64,000 nt of DNA from Fodinibacter sp963800505. GTDB lineage: Bacteria; Actinomycetota; Actinomycetes; Actinomycetales; Dermatophilaceae. The position numbers and the translations under genes were made by a program. Below the pieces are notes generated by a model that was not told the DNA's origin, did no database searches, and worked only from the letters and a program-made list of their open reading frames with translations. The stretch spans positions 66,731 through 130,730 of the forward strand of contig CAWDBL010000021.1 in assembly GCA_963800505.1 (NCBI GenBank), given 5' to 3'. Positions 25,361 to 34,700 of the stretch are shown piece by piece; positions within the stretch are counted from its first letter, which is position 1; each line of letters opens with the position of its first letter.

Positions 25361-26935
25361 GTGGCCGACGCGACGATGACCCAGCTGTGGCGCACGACCC
25401 TGGAGGTCCTGGACTCCGACGGGATCCCGGTGCAGCAGAGGGCTTTCCTGTCGCTCGCCAAGCTGGTGGGGCTGCTCGACGACACCGCCCTGATCGCCGT
25501 GCCGAACGACTTCACCAAGGACATCGTCGAGACCCGGCTGCGCGAGCGGGTCACCGCGACTCTGGGCACCCAGCTGGGCCGGGATGTCCGCCTGGCGGTC
25601 ACCGTCGACCCCTCCCTGGCCGAGGCGCCGGCGCTCGACCTCGACGACGAGGGGCACCTGAACGGCCTGGACGACGCGGGTCACGACCTGCGGGCGGCTG
25701 ACCGGCGGCGCCAGATCGACGACCTCGACATCGGCGAGGACGAGGTCGACGGCACCGAGACCTCGGCCTTCACCGGCCGGCGCACCGAGCACGGCGCGGC
25801 CGACGCCGCCCGCGGCACCGGGCAGAACGGCATCCCCGGGCTGGTCGAGGTGCCCGGGGCGCGGCGCCCGCGGCCCGGCAGCCAGCAGCCCGAGCAGGTC
25901 GAGCTGACCCGGCTGAACCCGAAGTACACCTTCGACACGTTCGTCATCGGCGCCAGCAACCGGTTCGCCCACGCCGCGGCGGTCGCGGTGGCCGAGGCGC
26001 CGGCCAAGGCCTACAACCCGCTGTTCATCTACGGCGACTCCGGGCTGGGCAAGACGCACCTGCTGCACGCCATCGGGCACTACGCCCGCAACCTCTTCCC
26101 GCACGTCAAGGTGCGCTACGTGAACTCCGAGGAGTTCACCAACGACTTCATCAACAGCATCCGCGACGACAAGGCGGCCAACTTCCAGCGCCGCTACCGC
26201 GACGTCGACGTGCTGCTCATCGACGACATCCAGTTCCTGCAGGGCAAGGTGCAGACCCAGGAGGAGTTCTTCCACACCTTCAACACCCTGCACAACGCCA
26301 ACAAGCAGGTCGTCATCACCAGCGACGTGCCGCCCAAGCTGCTCAGCGGCTTCGAGGCACGGATGCGCAGCCGGTTCGAGATGGGCCTGCTCACCGACGT
26401 GCAGCCCCCCGACCTCGAGACCCGGATCGCGATCCTGCGCAAGAAGGCCATCCAGGAGCGCCTGTCGGTGCCCGACGACGTGCTCGAGTTCATCGCCTCA
26501 CGGATCTCCACCAACATCCGCGAGCTCGAGGGCGCCCTGATCCGGGTCACCGCCTTCGCCAGCCTGAACCGCCAGCCGGTCGACATGAGCCTGGCCGAGA
26601 TCGTGCTGCGCGACCTGATCCCCGACGACGCCTCCAGCCAGGTGACGCCGGCGACGATCATGGCCCAGACGGCCGCGTACTTCGGGCTGACCCTCGACGA
26701 CCTGCAGGGCCAGTCGCGCTCGCGGGTACTCGTGACGGCCCGGCAGATCGCGATGTACCTGTGCCGTGAGCTCACCGACCTCTCGCTGCCCAAGATCGGC
26801 CAGCAGTTCGGCGGCCGCGACCACACCACGGTGATGCACGCCGACAAGAAGATCCGTCAGCTGATGGCCGAACGGCGGGCGATCTACAACCAGGTCACCG
26901 AGCTGACCAACCGGATCAAGCAGCAGTCGCACTGA
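25361..26935 (+). CDS. dnaA: Chromosomal replication initiator DnaA
   Basis: AAA+ initiator that binds DnaA boxes and opens the origin, 524 residues. Domain I occupies about 1-85; domain II is a long acidic linker; domain III has Walker A GDSGLGKTHLL (about residue 222), Walker B LLIDDIQF and the arginine-finger region; domain IV ends with the DNA-binding signature GGRDHTTVMHADKKI. The GTG at 25361 is chosen because GAGGAGGACGGGG lies upstream and domain I then starts correctly; the open frame extends 54 bases further back. Confidence 0.96.
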   Translation: MADATMTQLWRTTLEVLDSDGIPVQQRAFLSLAKLVGLLDDTALIAVPNDFTKDIVETRLRERVTATLGTQLGRDVRLAVTVDPSLAEAPALDLDDEGHLNGLDDAGHDLRAADRRRQIDDLDIGEDEVDGTETSAFTGRRTEHGAADAARGTGQNGIPGLVEVPGARRPRPGSQQPEQVELTRLNPKYTFDTFVIGASNRFAHAAAVAVAEAPAKAYNPLFIYGDSGLGKTHLLHAIGHYARNLFPHVKVRYVNSEEFTNDFINSIRDDKAANFQRRYRDVDVLLIDDIQFLQGKVQTQEEFFHTFNTLHNANKQVVITSDVPPKLLSGFEARMRSRFEMGLLTDVQPPDLETRIAILRKKAIQERLSVPDDVLEFIASRISTNIRELEGALIRVTAFASLNRQPVDMSLAEIVLRDLIPDDASSQVTPATIMAQTAAYFGLTLDDLQGQSRSRVLVTARQIAMYLCRELTDLSLPKIGQQFGGRDHTTVMHADKKIRQLMAERRAIYNQVTELTNRIKQQSH

Positions 26936-27658
26936 GCCCGTGCGCCGCGCGGCGGCCCCGGCCGCCGGGTCTCCAGCTGCGCGTCCGCTCGGTTTCAACC
27001 GAGTTGTCCACAGGCCGTCCACACCCCTGTGTGCAGACCCGATCCAACCTTGGATGCCGCCCGGCACCGGTTCCAGCGCGGCCGCAACCCGGCATCCGCG
27101 ATGTTACGAACGTGTAGCGGCGCATCCACCTCTGTGCGCAACCCTGTGGACAACTCCCGCCGTTCACCACGAGTCACACGCACCACAGCCGAGTTGTCCA
27201 CAGCTCCTGTGGACGGCTGTGGACGACCAGCGTGTCGACGTGGACGGTTCGCGACGCCGGGGTGGACCGGCTGTGAACGCCCGCCGACCGTCAACAGCAC
27301 GGCGCGGTTGTCCCCCGGTTCGCCGCCGGCTCGTCCACAGCCTCATCCACCGGCCGACCTGCCCGGACGTGTCGGCGTCCACAGGATCCACAGCTCCTAC
27401 CACTACGACGAGATCCCCAGAACTCCGATTCGGCCCCGAGTACGACCTGCCCGATCCGAACCCGGCGCGAGGACCACATCGGGGCAGAAGCCTGCCCGGG
27501 GTGTCCCCCGGATCAGGTACCGCCACGACAGGGCGTGCACTAGTGTCATGACCCCGCCTGCGTCGGCGCCCCACACGGGCGCGGCCGAGCCCGCGGATGG
27601 GGATTCAGCTGTGCACGAGCAGGCGCGACCTCATCGCGCCGGACGAAGGTGGTAAGCC
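26936..27658. other. oriC: Chromosomal replication origin (oriC)
   Basis: The dnaA-dnaN spacer is gene-free and full of DnaA-box-like nonamers: TTGTCCACA at 27004-27012 and 27194-27202, TGTGGACAA at 27145-27153, TGTGGACGG at 27208-27216, TGTGGACGA at 27218-27226, TCGTCCACA at 27331-27339, GCGTCCACA at 27375-27383 and GGATCCACA at 27384-27392. Orientation varies. This density and the dnaA-dnaN position make it the origin. The last 260 bp before dnaN have no boxes and should hold its promoter. Confidence 0.93.
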
Positions 27659-28792
27659 GTGAAGTTCCGCGTCGAGCGCGACGTCCTGGCCGAGGCGGTC
27701 ACCTGGGTGGCGCGCGGCCTGCCCGCCCGTCCCCCGGTGCCGGTGCTCGCCGGCATCCTGATGCAGGCCGATGACGACGGCACGCTGACCCTGTCGGCGT
27801 TCGACTACGAGGTCTCGGCCAAGATCACCGTCGCCGCCGAGGTGGCCGAGCCCGGCACCGTGCTCGTGCTCGGCCGGCTGCTCGCCGACATCTCGCGCAA
27901 CCTGCCCGACCGGCCCATCGACATCGCCACCGACGGCTCGAAGGTGCAGGTCACCTGTGGGTCCTCGCGGTTCAGCCTGCTGATGATGCCGGCCGACGAC
28001 TACCCGACCCTGCCGACCTCGCCCGAGCCCAGCGGCACCATCGACGGCCACCTGTTCACCCAGGCCGTCGCCCAGGTGTCGGTCGCGGCCGACCGCGGCG
28101 ACACCCTGCCGATCCTCACCGGCGTGCGGGTCGAGATCGAGGGCGACACGATGACGCTGCTCGCCACCGACCGCTACCGCCTCGCCATGCGCGAGCTGCA
28201 CTGGAACCCCGGCTCGACCGACGCCAGCCACGTCGTGCTCATCCCCGCGCGCACGCTGTCCGACACGGCGCGCTCGCTCGGTGCCAGCGGCTCCATCGAC
28301 GTCGCGCTCGGCACCGCCGCCGGTGGCGACGGGCTGGTCGGGTTCGAGGCCGGGCAGCGCCGCACCACCACCCGGCTCCTCGACGGCGAGTACCCGAAGG
28401 TCTCCTCGATCTTCCCCACGACCTCCGAGACCGAGTCGGTCATCAAGACCGCCGACCTCGTCGAGGCCGTCAAGCGCGTGGCCCTGGTCGCCGAGCGCAA
28501 CACCCCGGTGCGGCTGCGGTTCAGCGAGGGCCAGGTGGCCATCGAGGCCGGCGCCGGCGACGACGCCCAGGCGTCCGAGGCGGTCGAGGCCGTGCTCACC
28601 GGCCCCGAGATCGAGATCGCCTTCAACCCGACCTACCTGCTCGACGGGCTGGGCGCGGTGGGCACCCCCTACAGCCGCATCTCGTTCACCCAGGCCTCGC
28701 GCCCGGCCGTGCTGTCGGGCCAGGCCGAGGAGGACGGCGAGGCGGACACCTCCTACCGCTACGTGCTCATGCCGGTGCGGTTCGCGTCCTGA
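27659..28792 (+). CDS. dnaN: DNA polymerase III sliding clamp (beta)
   Basis: Ring-forming processivity factor, 377 residues, the usual length for actinobacteria. Three repeated beta-clamp domains can be followed, ending in the conserved VLMPVRF tail. The GTG at 27659 follows GAAGGTGG. It comes directly after oriC and before gnd and recF, as in other actinobacteria. Confidence 0.96.
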   Translation: MKFRVERDVLAEAVTWVARGLPARPPVPVLAGILMQADDDGTLTLSAFDYEVSAKITVAAEVAEPGTVLVLGRLLADISRNLPDRPIDIATDGSKVQVTCGSSRFSLLMMPADDYPTLPTSPEPSGTIDGHLFTQAVAQVSVAADRGDTLPILTGVRVEIEGDTMTLLATDRYRLAMRELHWNPGSTDASHVVLIPARTLSDTARSLGASGSIDVALGTAAGGDGLVGFEAGQRRTTTRLLDGEYPKVSSIFPTTSETESVIKTADLVEAVKRVALVAERNTPVRLRFSEGQVAIEAGAGDDAQASEAVEAVLTGPEIEIAFNPTYLLDGLGAVGTPYSRISFTQASRPAVLSGQAEEDGEADTSYRYVLMPVRFAS

Positions 28793-28877
28793 CCAGCCAT
28801 TTTCGGATGCCGTCGCAGTAACGTTCGCGGATCAGCACCTCATCGTCGACGCACCACACACCACGAGGAGTTCCGAG

Positions 28878-30011
28878 ATGCAGCTGGGTCTGGTCGGGCT
28901 GGGCAAGATGGGCGGCAACATGCGCGAGCGGATCCGCCGCGCCGGTCACGAGGTCGTGGGGTACGACCGCGACAAGTCCGTCTCGGACGCGAGCTCGCTG
29001 GCCGACCTGGTCAAGCGGCTCGACGCCCCACGGGTGGTCTGGGTGATGGTGCCCAGCGGCGCGCCCACCAAGGACACCGTGGCCAAGCTGGGCGAGCTGC
29101 TCGACAAGGGCGACATGGTCATCGACGGCGGCAACAGCCGGTTCACCGACGACGTCGAGAACGAGAAGCTGCTCAAGACCAAGGGCATCGGCTACCTCGA
29201 CTGCGGGGTGTCCGGCGGCATCTGGGGCCTCGACAACGGCTACGGCCTGATGGTGGGCGGCACGGCGGCCAACGTGAAGAAGGCGATGCCGATCTTCGAC
29301 GCACTGCGCCCCGAGGGCCCGCGCGACGAGGGCTTCGTGCATGCCGGCAAGGTGGGGGCCGGGCACTACACGAAGATGGTGCACAACGGCATCGAGTACG
29401 GCCTGATGCAGGCCTACGCCGAGGGCTACGAGCTGCTGCAGAAGAAGGACATCGTCGAGAACGTGCCCGGTGCGTTCAAGGCGTGGAGCCGAGGCACCGT
29501 CGTGCGGTCGTGGCTGCTCGACCTGATGGTCGCGGCGCTCGAGGAGAACCCGACGCTCGAGGACGTGTCCGACTACACGGTCGACTCCGGCGAGGGGCGG
29601 TGGACCGTCGAGGAGGCGATCGCGCTCTCGGTGCCGATGCCGGTGATCTCGGCGTCGCTCTTCGCGCGCTTCGCCTCGCGCCAGCAGAGCTCGCCCACGC
29701 TGCAGGCGGTCGCGGCGCTGCGCGGCCAGTTCGGCGGGCACCAGGTGATGACCGTCGCCCAGGGTGAGGAGCTGAGGGCCGAGGCCGTAGCCGGCCCGGC
29801 GTCGGCGCCCAGCGCCGGCAAGAAGGCCGCTCGCAAGGAGAAGCCGGCGAGCTCGCCGAAGGAGGCCGCGGCCAAGGGTCGCAAGGCTGACTCGGCAGGC
29901 CCGTCCTCCGGCACCGGTGACGCGTCGGCCGGTCGCGCGAAGGGCGCGGCGTCGGCGGGCCCGACCTCGGGCACCAGCTCGACGCGGAAGCGCGCCGCGT
30001 CGAAGAGCTGA
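28878..30011 (+). CDS. gnd: 6-phosphogluconate dehydrogenase (decarboxylating)
   Basis: Oxidises 6-phosphogluconate to ribulose 5-phosphate and CO2 in the pentose phosphate pathway. The 377-residue protein is the short GndA-like form: dinucleotide motif GLVGLGKMGGNM at the start, GYLDCGVSGG (about residue 110) and KMVHNGIEYG (about 168). About 75 residues at the C-terminus are Lys/Ala/Ser-rich and low in complexity, an extension beyond the core enzyme. The ATG at 28878 has ACGAGGAG upstream. It lies between dnaN and recF, as in mycobacteria. Confidence 0.94.
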   Translation: MQLGLVGLGKMGGNMRERIRRAGHEVVGYDRDKSVSDASSLADLVKRLDAPRVVWVMVPSGAPTKDTVAKLGELLDKGDMVIDGGNSRFTDDVENEKLLKTKGIGYLDCGVSGGIWGLDNGYGLMVGGTAANVKKAMPIFDALRPEGPRDEGFVHAGKVGAGHYTKMVHNGIEYGLMQAYAEGYELLQKKDIVENVPGAFKAWSRGTVVRSWLLDLMVAALEENPTLEDVSDYTVDSGEGRWTVEEAIALSVPMPVISASLFARFASRQQSSPTLQAVAALRGQFGGHQVMTVAQGEELRAEAVAGPASAPSAGKKAARKEKPASSPKEAAAKGRKADSAGPSSGTGDASAGRAKGAASAGPTSGTSSTRKRAASKS

Positions 30012-30018
30012 GCCGGCG

Positions 30019-31221
30019 GTGCACGTCCGGCACCTGAGCGTGGCCGACTTCCGCAGCTACACCGCTGCCGAGCTGCCTCTCGAGCCGGGCGTCACGACGC
30101 TCGTCGGCCTCAACGGCCAGGGGAAGACCAACCTGGTCGAGGCCTTGGGCTACCTCGCCACTTTGTCCAGCCACCGGGTCGCCACCGACGCGCCGCTCGT
30201 GCGGTTCGGGGCGAGCCAGGCGATCGTGCGCGGGGCGCTGGTGCGCGACGGCCGCGAGACGATGGTCGAGCTCGAGATCACCCCGGGGCGGGCGAACCGG
30301 GCGCGGCTGAACCGGTCGCCGCTCAGCCGGCCGCGCGACGTGCTCGGCACGCTGCGCACGGTGCTCTTCGCCCCCGAGGACCTCGCCCTCGTCAAGGGCG
30401 ACCCCGGCGAGCGGCGGCGCTTCCTCGACGACCTGCTCGTCGCCCGCCAGCCGCGCTGGTCGGGAGTGCGCTCCGACTACGACAAGATCCTCAAGCAGCG
30501 CGGGGCCCTGCTGAAGTCCGCCAGCCCGGTGCTGCGGCGAGGTGGTCGCCGGGGCGCGCGGCCGGCATCCGAGGGGGTTGACGCCGTCGCCGAGCGGGAG
30601 TCGGCGCTGCACACCCTCGACGTCTGGGACTCGCACCTCGCCCAGGTCGGCTCGCAGCTGCTCTACGCCCGGTTGCGGCTGCTGCGCGACCTCGGCCCCT
30701 ATCTCGGCAAGGCCTACGACGAGGTGAGCGCGGGGCAGAGCGACGCCCGCGTGTCGTACAAGTCGTCGCTGCGCGAGGCCACCGCGGCGCGGATCGCCGA
30801 GGGTGAGGTCCCCGAGGCCGAGGAGCTGCGCACCGAGATCCTGGAGTCGCTGGCCGAGGTGCGTGGCGCGGAGGTGGAGCGGGGGGTGAGCCTGGTCGGG
30901 CCGCACCGCGACGACGTCGTGCTGACCCTCGGCGAGCTGCCGGCGAAGGGCTACGCGAGCCACGGCGAGTCGTGGTCGTTCGCGCTCGGGCTGAAGCTGG
31001 CCGCCTACCAGCTGCTGCGGCACGACCTGGGCGACGACCCGGTGCTGGTGCTCGACGACGTGTTCGCCGAGCTCGACTCGGGGCGCCGTGGTCGGCTGGC
31101 GGCGATGATCGCCGACTGCGAGCAGGTGGTCATCACTGCGGCCGTGCCCGAGGACGTGCCCTCGGAGCTGATGGGGCGCACCTACGTGGTGACGCTGGGG
31201 TCGGTGGTCGAGCGTGAGTGA
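30019..31221 (+). CDS. recF: DNA replication and repair protein RecF
   Basis: SMC-like ATPase that helps load RecA at gaps, 400 residues. Walker A GLNGQGKTNLVEA (about residues 29-41), ABC signature-type SLVGPHRDDV and Walker B VLVLDDVFAELD are present. GTG 30019 gives the standard N-terminus VHVRHLSVADFRSY and lies 8 bp after gnd; the open frame extending back into gnd is Arg-rich and not coding. Confidence 0.95.
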   Translation: MHVRHLSVADFRSYTAAELPLEPGVTTLVGLNGQGKTNLVEALGYLATLSSHRVATDAPLVRFGASQAIVRGALVRDGRETMVELEITPGRANRARLNRSPLSRPRDVLGTLRTVLFAPEDLALVKGDPGERRRFLDDLLVARQPRWSGVRSDYDKILKQRGALLKSASPVLRRGGRRGARPASEGVDAVAERESALHTLDVWDSHLAQVGSQLLYARLRLLRDLGPYLGKAYDEVSAGQSDARVSYKSSLREATAARIAEGEVPEAEELRTEILESLAEVRGAEVERGVSLVGPHRDDVVLTLGELPAKGYASHGESWSFALGLKLAAYQLLRHDLGDDPVLVLDDVFAELDSGRRGRLAAMIADCEQVVITAAVPEDVPSELMGRTYVVTLGSVVERE

Positions 31222-31792
31222 CGCCCGGCGACCGGTGGAGGACGACGCGGAAAACGGTTCCAGCACAGTGGAACTCGATGGCTCTGCCGAACCCGTCGTC
31301 GGGGATGCCGCCGAGGCCGCGGCTGCCGCGCTCGCGCGAGCCCGCGCGGCGGCCAAGGCGAAGGGGCTGCGTCCCGGTCTGCGGCCGCGCCGGCGGGCCA
31401 AGGACGTGCCGGTGGGCGAGCGCTCCACCACCGGGCGCGACCCCAAGCTGCTCGGCGAGCAGCTCGACCAGTTCGTCACCGAGCGCGGCTGGGTCGGCGA
31501 CGTCGCGGTGGGTGCCGTCATCGGGCGGTGGCCGCAGATCGTCGGGCCCGAGATCGCCCAGCACTGCGCCCCGCTCGACTTCGTCGACGGCATCCTCACC
31601 GTGCGTGGCGACTCCACTGCCTGGGCCACCCAGCTGCGGCTGCTGTCGTCGAGCCTGCTGACCCGGCTGGCCGAGGAGGTGGGTGACGGGACGGTCACCG
31701 AGCTGCGCGTCGTCGGCCCGGGCGCCCCCACCTGGTCGCGTGGCCAGCGCCGGGTGCAGGACGGTCGCGGCCCGCGTGACACCTACGGCTGA
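31214..31792 (+). CDS. DUF721 (DciA-like) protein
   Basis: A 192-residue protein with a disordered, charged N-terminal region and a C-terminal DUF721 domain (about 85-180, with GAVIGRWPQIVGPEIAQHC and LTVRGDSTAWATQLRLL). Members of this family related to DciA help load the replicative helicase; the actinobacterial form is conserved between recF and gyrB. Its GTG start overlaps the recF stop by 8 bases. Here gyrB is about 21.5 kb away instead of adjacent. Confidence 0.9.
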   Translation: MSDARRPVEDDAENGSSTVELDGSAEPVVGDAAEAAAAALARARAAAKAKGLRPGLRPRRRAKDVPVGERSTTGRDPKLLGEQLDQFVTERGWVGDVAVGAVIGRWPQIVGPEIAQHCAPLDFVDGILTVRGDSTAWATQLRLLSSSLLTRLAEEVGDGTVTELRVVGPGAPTWSRGQRRVQDGRGPRDTYG

Positions 31793-31810
31793 GATTGGCA
31801 GGATGCCGGG

Positions 31811-32179
31811 ATGACCCCCTCCTCCGACGCCGTCGAGAGCTACCTCGAGCGCGCCCCCGAGACCGGCCGGGCCTTCTTCCTCGGCGTGCGTGAGCTCGTG
31901 CAGCGGCACGCACCCGGGGCGACCGAGACCCTGTCGTACAACATGCCGACCTTCGTGGTCGACGGGCACCGTTTGCTGCACGCCTCGGCGTGGAAGGAGC
32001 ACCTGGCGATCTATCCGCTGCCGCCGGCCGAGGACCTCGACGCGCAGGCCGCGGCGGACCTCGAGGCGCACAGCTCGGGAGCGAGCACGCTCAAGCTGCT
32101 CTACCGCGAGGAGTTCCCGACCCTGCTGGTCGACGCCGTGGTGCGGGCCCACCTTGCCAGGGTCGCCGACGGCCGATAA
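31811..32179 (+). CDS. DUF1801 (YdhG/YjhB-like) family protein
   Basis: A 122-residue small soluble protein with the family-typical pattern ETLSYNMPTFVVDG and HLAIYPLP and the C-terminal LKLLYREEFPTLLVDAVVRAHL. The domain is widespread and without defined biochemistry. It starts 18 bp after DUF721 and is the first gene of the non-syntenic block; it ends at a large inverted repeat facing the TetR gene. Confidence 0.82.
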   Translation: MTPSSDAVESYLERAPETGRAFFLGVRELVQRHAPGATETLSYNMPTFVVDGHRLLHASAWKEHLAIYPLPPAEDLDAQAAADLEAHSSGASTLKLLYREEFPTLLVDAVVRAHLARVADGR

Positions 32180-32180
32180 G

Positions 32181-32297
32181 CCCGACTGATTGCGAATCTC
32201 CCACCAAGGACGCGGTGCTGAGCCGTCGCATCGGCGTGGGAGATTCGCAATCAGTCGGGGAGTGGGGGTAGCTGAGGGTGGGAGATTCGCAATCAGT
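32181..32297. repeat. CCCGACT-type intergenic palindrome, copy E1
   Basis: Perfect 24-base arms: CCCGACTGATTGCGAATCTC plus CCAC at 32181-32204 and the complement at 32236-32259, with a 31-bp spacer. A third arm, GTGGGAGATTCGCAATCAGT, repeats at 32278-32297. It lies between two convergent genes and could act as a bidirectional terminator, but its extra arm and relatives elsewhere indicate a repeat family. Confidence 0.85.
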
Positions 32298-32305
32298 GGG
32301 GGCAG

Positions 32306-33016
32306 TCAGGGGGAGTCGAGGCCGCCGCGCAGCACGTCCAGGGCCATCCGTAGCTGCAGGTCGTAGGCCTGGTGCGGCTGCCGGAACGAGTCGGCGCCGT
32401 ACTGGCCGAACACCTCAAGGCTGGTGCCGCCCACCACGGTCGACCACAGCAGCAGAGCCCGGGACAGCACCGCCGGGTGGGTCGTCGTCAGCCCGACCTC
32501 GGCCCCGATGACCCGCAGGTCACCGGCCAGCGGGTCGGGCGGGGCGTGCGGCGCCGGCCGGTCGGGCACGTCGCCGCGGGCGACCCCTTCGGCCACGAGG
32601 CTCATCAGGAGGACGACCACCCGGGTCCCCGGCTCGAGCGTCACCTCGGGTGGGGCGGCGTAACCGGGCACCGGGCTTCCGTACAGCAACGCGTAGCGGC
32701 TGGGCTCGGCCACCGCCCAGGCCCGGAACGCGTGCGCCGCGGCGAGCAGCCGCTCGGACCAGCGCTGGTCGGCGGCGGCGTCGACGGCCGCCTGCACGGC
32801 ATCCGCCTGGGCGTTGTAGGCGTCGACGAGCAGCAGGGTGAGCAGCTCGTCGCGGTTGGCGACGTAGCGGTAGACCGCCGACGACACCATGCCCAGGTCG
32901 CGGGTGACGGCTCGCAGGCTGAGCCCGGCGGCACCGTGCTGGGCCAGGTGCTGGCGGCCGATCTCGAGGATGCGCGCGGTGACGTCCTCGCGGCGCCGGG
33001 CACGGGTGGTGGGCAT
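32306..33016 (-). CDS. TetR family transcriptional regulator
   Basis: A 236-residue regulator with an N-terminal helix-turn-helix (about residues 12-55, with LSLRAVTRDLGMVSSAVYRY) and a C-terminal ligand domain of the WHG/TetR_C type. ATG 33016 is used; the longer frame runs into the promoter region. It is divergent from a deazaflavin-type reductase gene, and two matching inverted repeats lie between them, so it most likely represses itself and that gene. The inducer is unknown. Confidence 0.88.
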   Translation of the reverse strand: MPTTRARRREDVTARILEIGRQHLAQHGAAGLSLRAVTRDLGMVSSAVYRYVANRDELLTLLLVDAYNAQADAVQAAVDAAADQRWSERLLAAAHAFRAWAVAEPSRYALLYGSPVPGYAAPPEVTLEPGTRVVVLLMSLVAEGVARGDVPDRPAPHAPPDPLAGDLRVIGAEVGLTTTHPAVLSRALLLWSTVVGGTSLEVFGQYGADSFRQPHQAYDLQLRMALDVLRGGLDSP

Positions 33017-33038
33017 GCCGGCATCCTGCCACAAACCG

Positions 33039-33106
33039 AGAGCACTGCTCTTGACATCCGAGAAACACTGCGTCACAGTGGAGATCTAAACCGAGAGCAC
33101 CGCTCT
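33039..33106. promoter_or_regulatory. Divergent promoter with paired TetR-type operators
   Basis: AGAGC-ACT-GCTCT at 33039-33051 and AGAGC-ACC-GCTCT at 33094-33106, both preceded by AACCG, lie 55 bp apart. TTGACA at 33051-33056 with CACAGT at 33074-33079 (17-bp spacer) is a plausible rightward promoter framed by the two operators. Confidence 0.65.
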
Positions 33107-33127
33107 CACAAACCGACGGAGGACGAC

Positions 33128-33667
33128 ATGACCCAGCCGAACAGCGACCGCACCCCCACCCCCACCCCCACCCCCAAGGCCACCCCGACCCCCACGCCCA
33201 CCGCAGCCTCGCCGGTCGACCCGAACCGCTACGTGCCGCCGGCCAACCGGATGGAGGTCTGGTCGGGCACCGTGGTGCGCTGGCTGACCGCGCGCGGCAT
33301 CAGCCTGATGGGCTCGCGGGTGCTCGTGGTGCGCGGCCGGAAGTCCGGTGATCTGCGCCGCACGCCGGTCAACCTGATGGAGCTCGACGGCGAGCGCTAC
33401 CTCGTGGCGCCGCGCGGCAACACCCAGTGGGTGCGCAACGTCCGGGCCGCCGGTGGTGGCGAGCTGCACCTGGGCAAGCGGGTCGAGGCCGTCGAGCTGA
33501 CCGAGCTCCCCGTCGACCAGCGGGTGCCGGTGCTGCGGGTCTACGTCACCAAGTGGGGCTGGGAGGTCGGCCGGTTCGTCGAGGGCCTGTCGAAGAAGTC
33601 GACCGATGCCGAGATCGCGGCCGTCGCCCCCGGGATGCCGGTCTTCCGGGTCACCACCCGCGCCTGA
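33128..33667 (+). CDS. Deazaflavin (F420)-dependent nitroreductase/quinone reductase family protein
   Basis: A 179-residue protein of the Ddn-like split beta-barrel family that uses F420H2 to reduce quinones or nitro compounds. The core motif VLVVRGRKSGDLRRTPVNL (about residues 68-86) and the APRGNTQWVRNVRAAG segment are typical. The N-terminus is a Thr-Pro repeat of about 20 residues encoded by a C-rich microsatellite. ATG 33128 follows CGGAGGACG. It is divergent from the TetR gene and probably its target. Confidence 0.85.
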   Translation: MTQPNSDRTPTPTPTPKATPTPTPTAASPVDPNRYVPPANRMEVWSGTVVRWLTARGISLMGSRVLVVRGRKSGDLRRTPVNLMELDGERYLVAPRGNTQWVRNVRAAGGGELHLGKRVEAVELTELPVDQRVPVLRVYVTKWGWEVGRFVEGLSKKSTDAEIAAVAPGMPVFRVTTRA

Positions 33668-33730
33668 CCCCGAGTCGGGTGCCGGACCGGCTGCCGGGGC
33701 GACCACCTGAGCACCCACCACGAGGGAGTT

Positions 33731-34492
33731 GTGGCTAGGGTCGAGCGCGTGAGCGACGCACTGGTGCACCGGGCCGACGACGACCGCATCGCGGTGCTGA
33801 CGCTGGACTCCCCCGCCAACCGCAACGCCCTCTCCCGGCGCCTGGTCGCCGACCTGGCCGACCACCTCGCCGAGGCCGGCGCCGACGAGTCGCTGCACGG
33901 CGTGCTGCTGCGCTCCTCGCACCCCGTGTTCTGTGCCGGCGCCGACCTCAAGGAGGCCGCGACCGTCGACATGGTCGAGTCGGCCCGCGGCATCGTGGCC
34001 CTGCAGCGCGCCATCGCCGCCCTCCCGGTGCCGGTGGTGTGCCGGCTCGACGGTCCGGTGCGCGCCGGCGGCCTGGGCCTGGTCGCCACCTCCGACCTGG
34101 TCGTCTGCCGCGACGACGTCAGCTTCGCCCTCACCGAGGTGCGACTAGGCCTCGCCGCCGCTGTGATCTCCATCCCCCTGCGCGCCCGGCTCAGCCCGCG
34201 AACGGCATCCGACTGGTTCCTCACCGGGCGCGCGGTGAGCGCCGCCGAGGCCCGCGACGCCGGGCTGGTCACCGAGGTGGCCGCACCCGAGCAGCTGGAC
34301 GCCGCGGTCGACCGGGTGCTCGAGAACCTGCGGGCGGGTGCCCGGCAGGGTCTGGTCGAGGCGAAGCGCCTGCTCAACGCCGACCTGGTGGCGGCGTTCG
34401 ACGAGCACGGCGACGAGATGGCGCGCCTGTCCGGGCTGCTCTTCCACTCGTCCGTCGCCCAGGAACGGATGGCGGCGGCGCTGCGCCGCTGA
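33731..34492 (+). CDS. Enoyl-CoA hydratase/isomerase family protein
   Basis: A 253-residue crotonase-fold protein. The oxyanion-hole segments are HPVFCAGADLKE (about residues 65-76) and RLDGPVRAGGLGLV (about 102-115). The position of the first catalytic glutamate of classical hydratases is not obvious, so the exact reaction is open. GTG 33731 has GAGGGAG upstream; GTG 33749 is an alternative. It lies between the TetR/reductase pair and the phenol cluster but is not part of the known pathway. Confidence 0.82.
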   Translation: MARVERVSDALVHRADDDRIAVLTLDSPANRNALSRRLVADLADHLAEAGADESLHGVLLRSSHPVFCAGADLKEAATVDMVESARGIVALQRAIAALPVPVVCRLDGPVRAGGLGLVATSDLVVCRDDVSFALTEVRLGLAAAVISIPLRARLSPRTASDWFLTGRAVSAAEARDAGLVTEVAAPEQLDAAVDRVLENLRAGARQGLVEAKRLLNADLVAAFDEHGDEMARLSGLLFHSSVAQERMAAALRR

Positions 34493-34596
34493 ACCCCGGC
34501 GCCGCGGCGTTGCTGAACTGCTGAGCCGGACGCCGCGCGAGCGGGCGGCGAGCACACGGCATCCGGCATGGGGTGTGCACCGGTGCGGTGCCCGAT

Positions 34597-34613
34597 GTTC
34601 CCGTATGAGGAAC
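34597..34613. promoter_or_regulatory. GTTCC-N7-GGAAC operator, site 1 (upstream of ferredoxin/catechol dioxygenase)
   Basis: GTTCC-CGTATGA-GGAAC within the context CGAT...GTG, centred about 96 bp upstream of the ferredoxin start. Nearly the same sequence is found upstream of dmpE at 43811. Probably bound by one of the two IclR proteins of the cluster. Confidence 0.6.
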
Positions 34614-34700
34614 GTGCGTGGTCGCGCCCCCGGGGCTCGGCGACTCTCAGTGGTGAGGCGGCACGCAGTCGCCCCCATCACTGAACGCAAGGGAGCGCCG

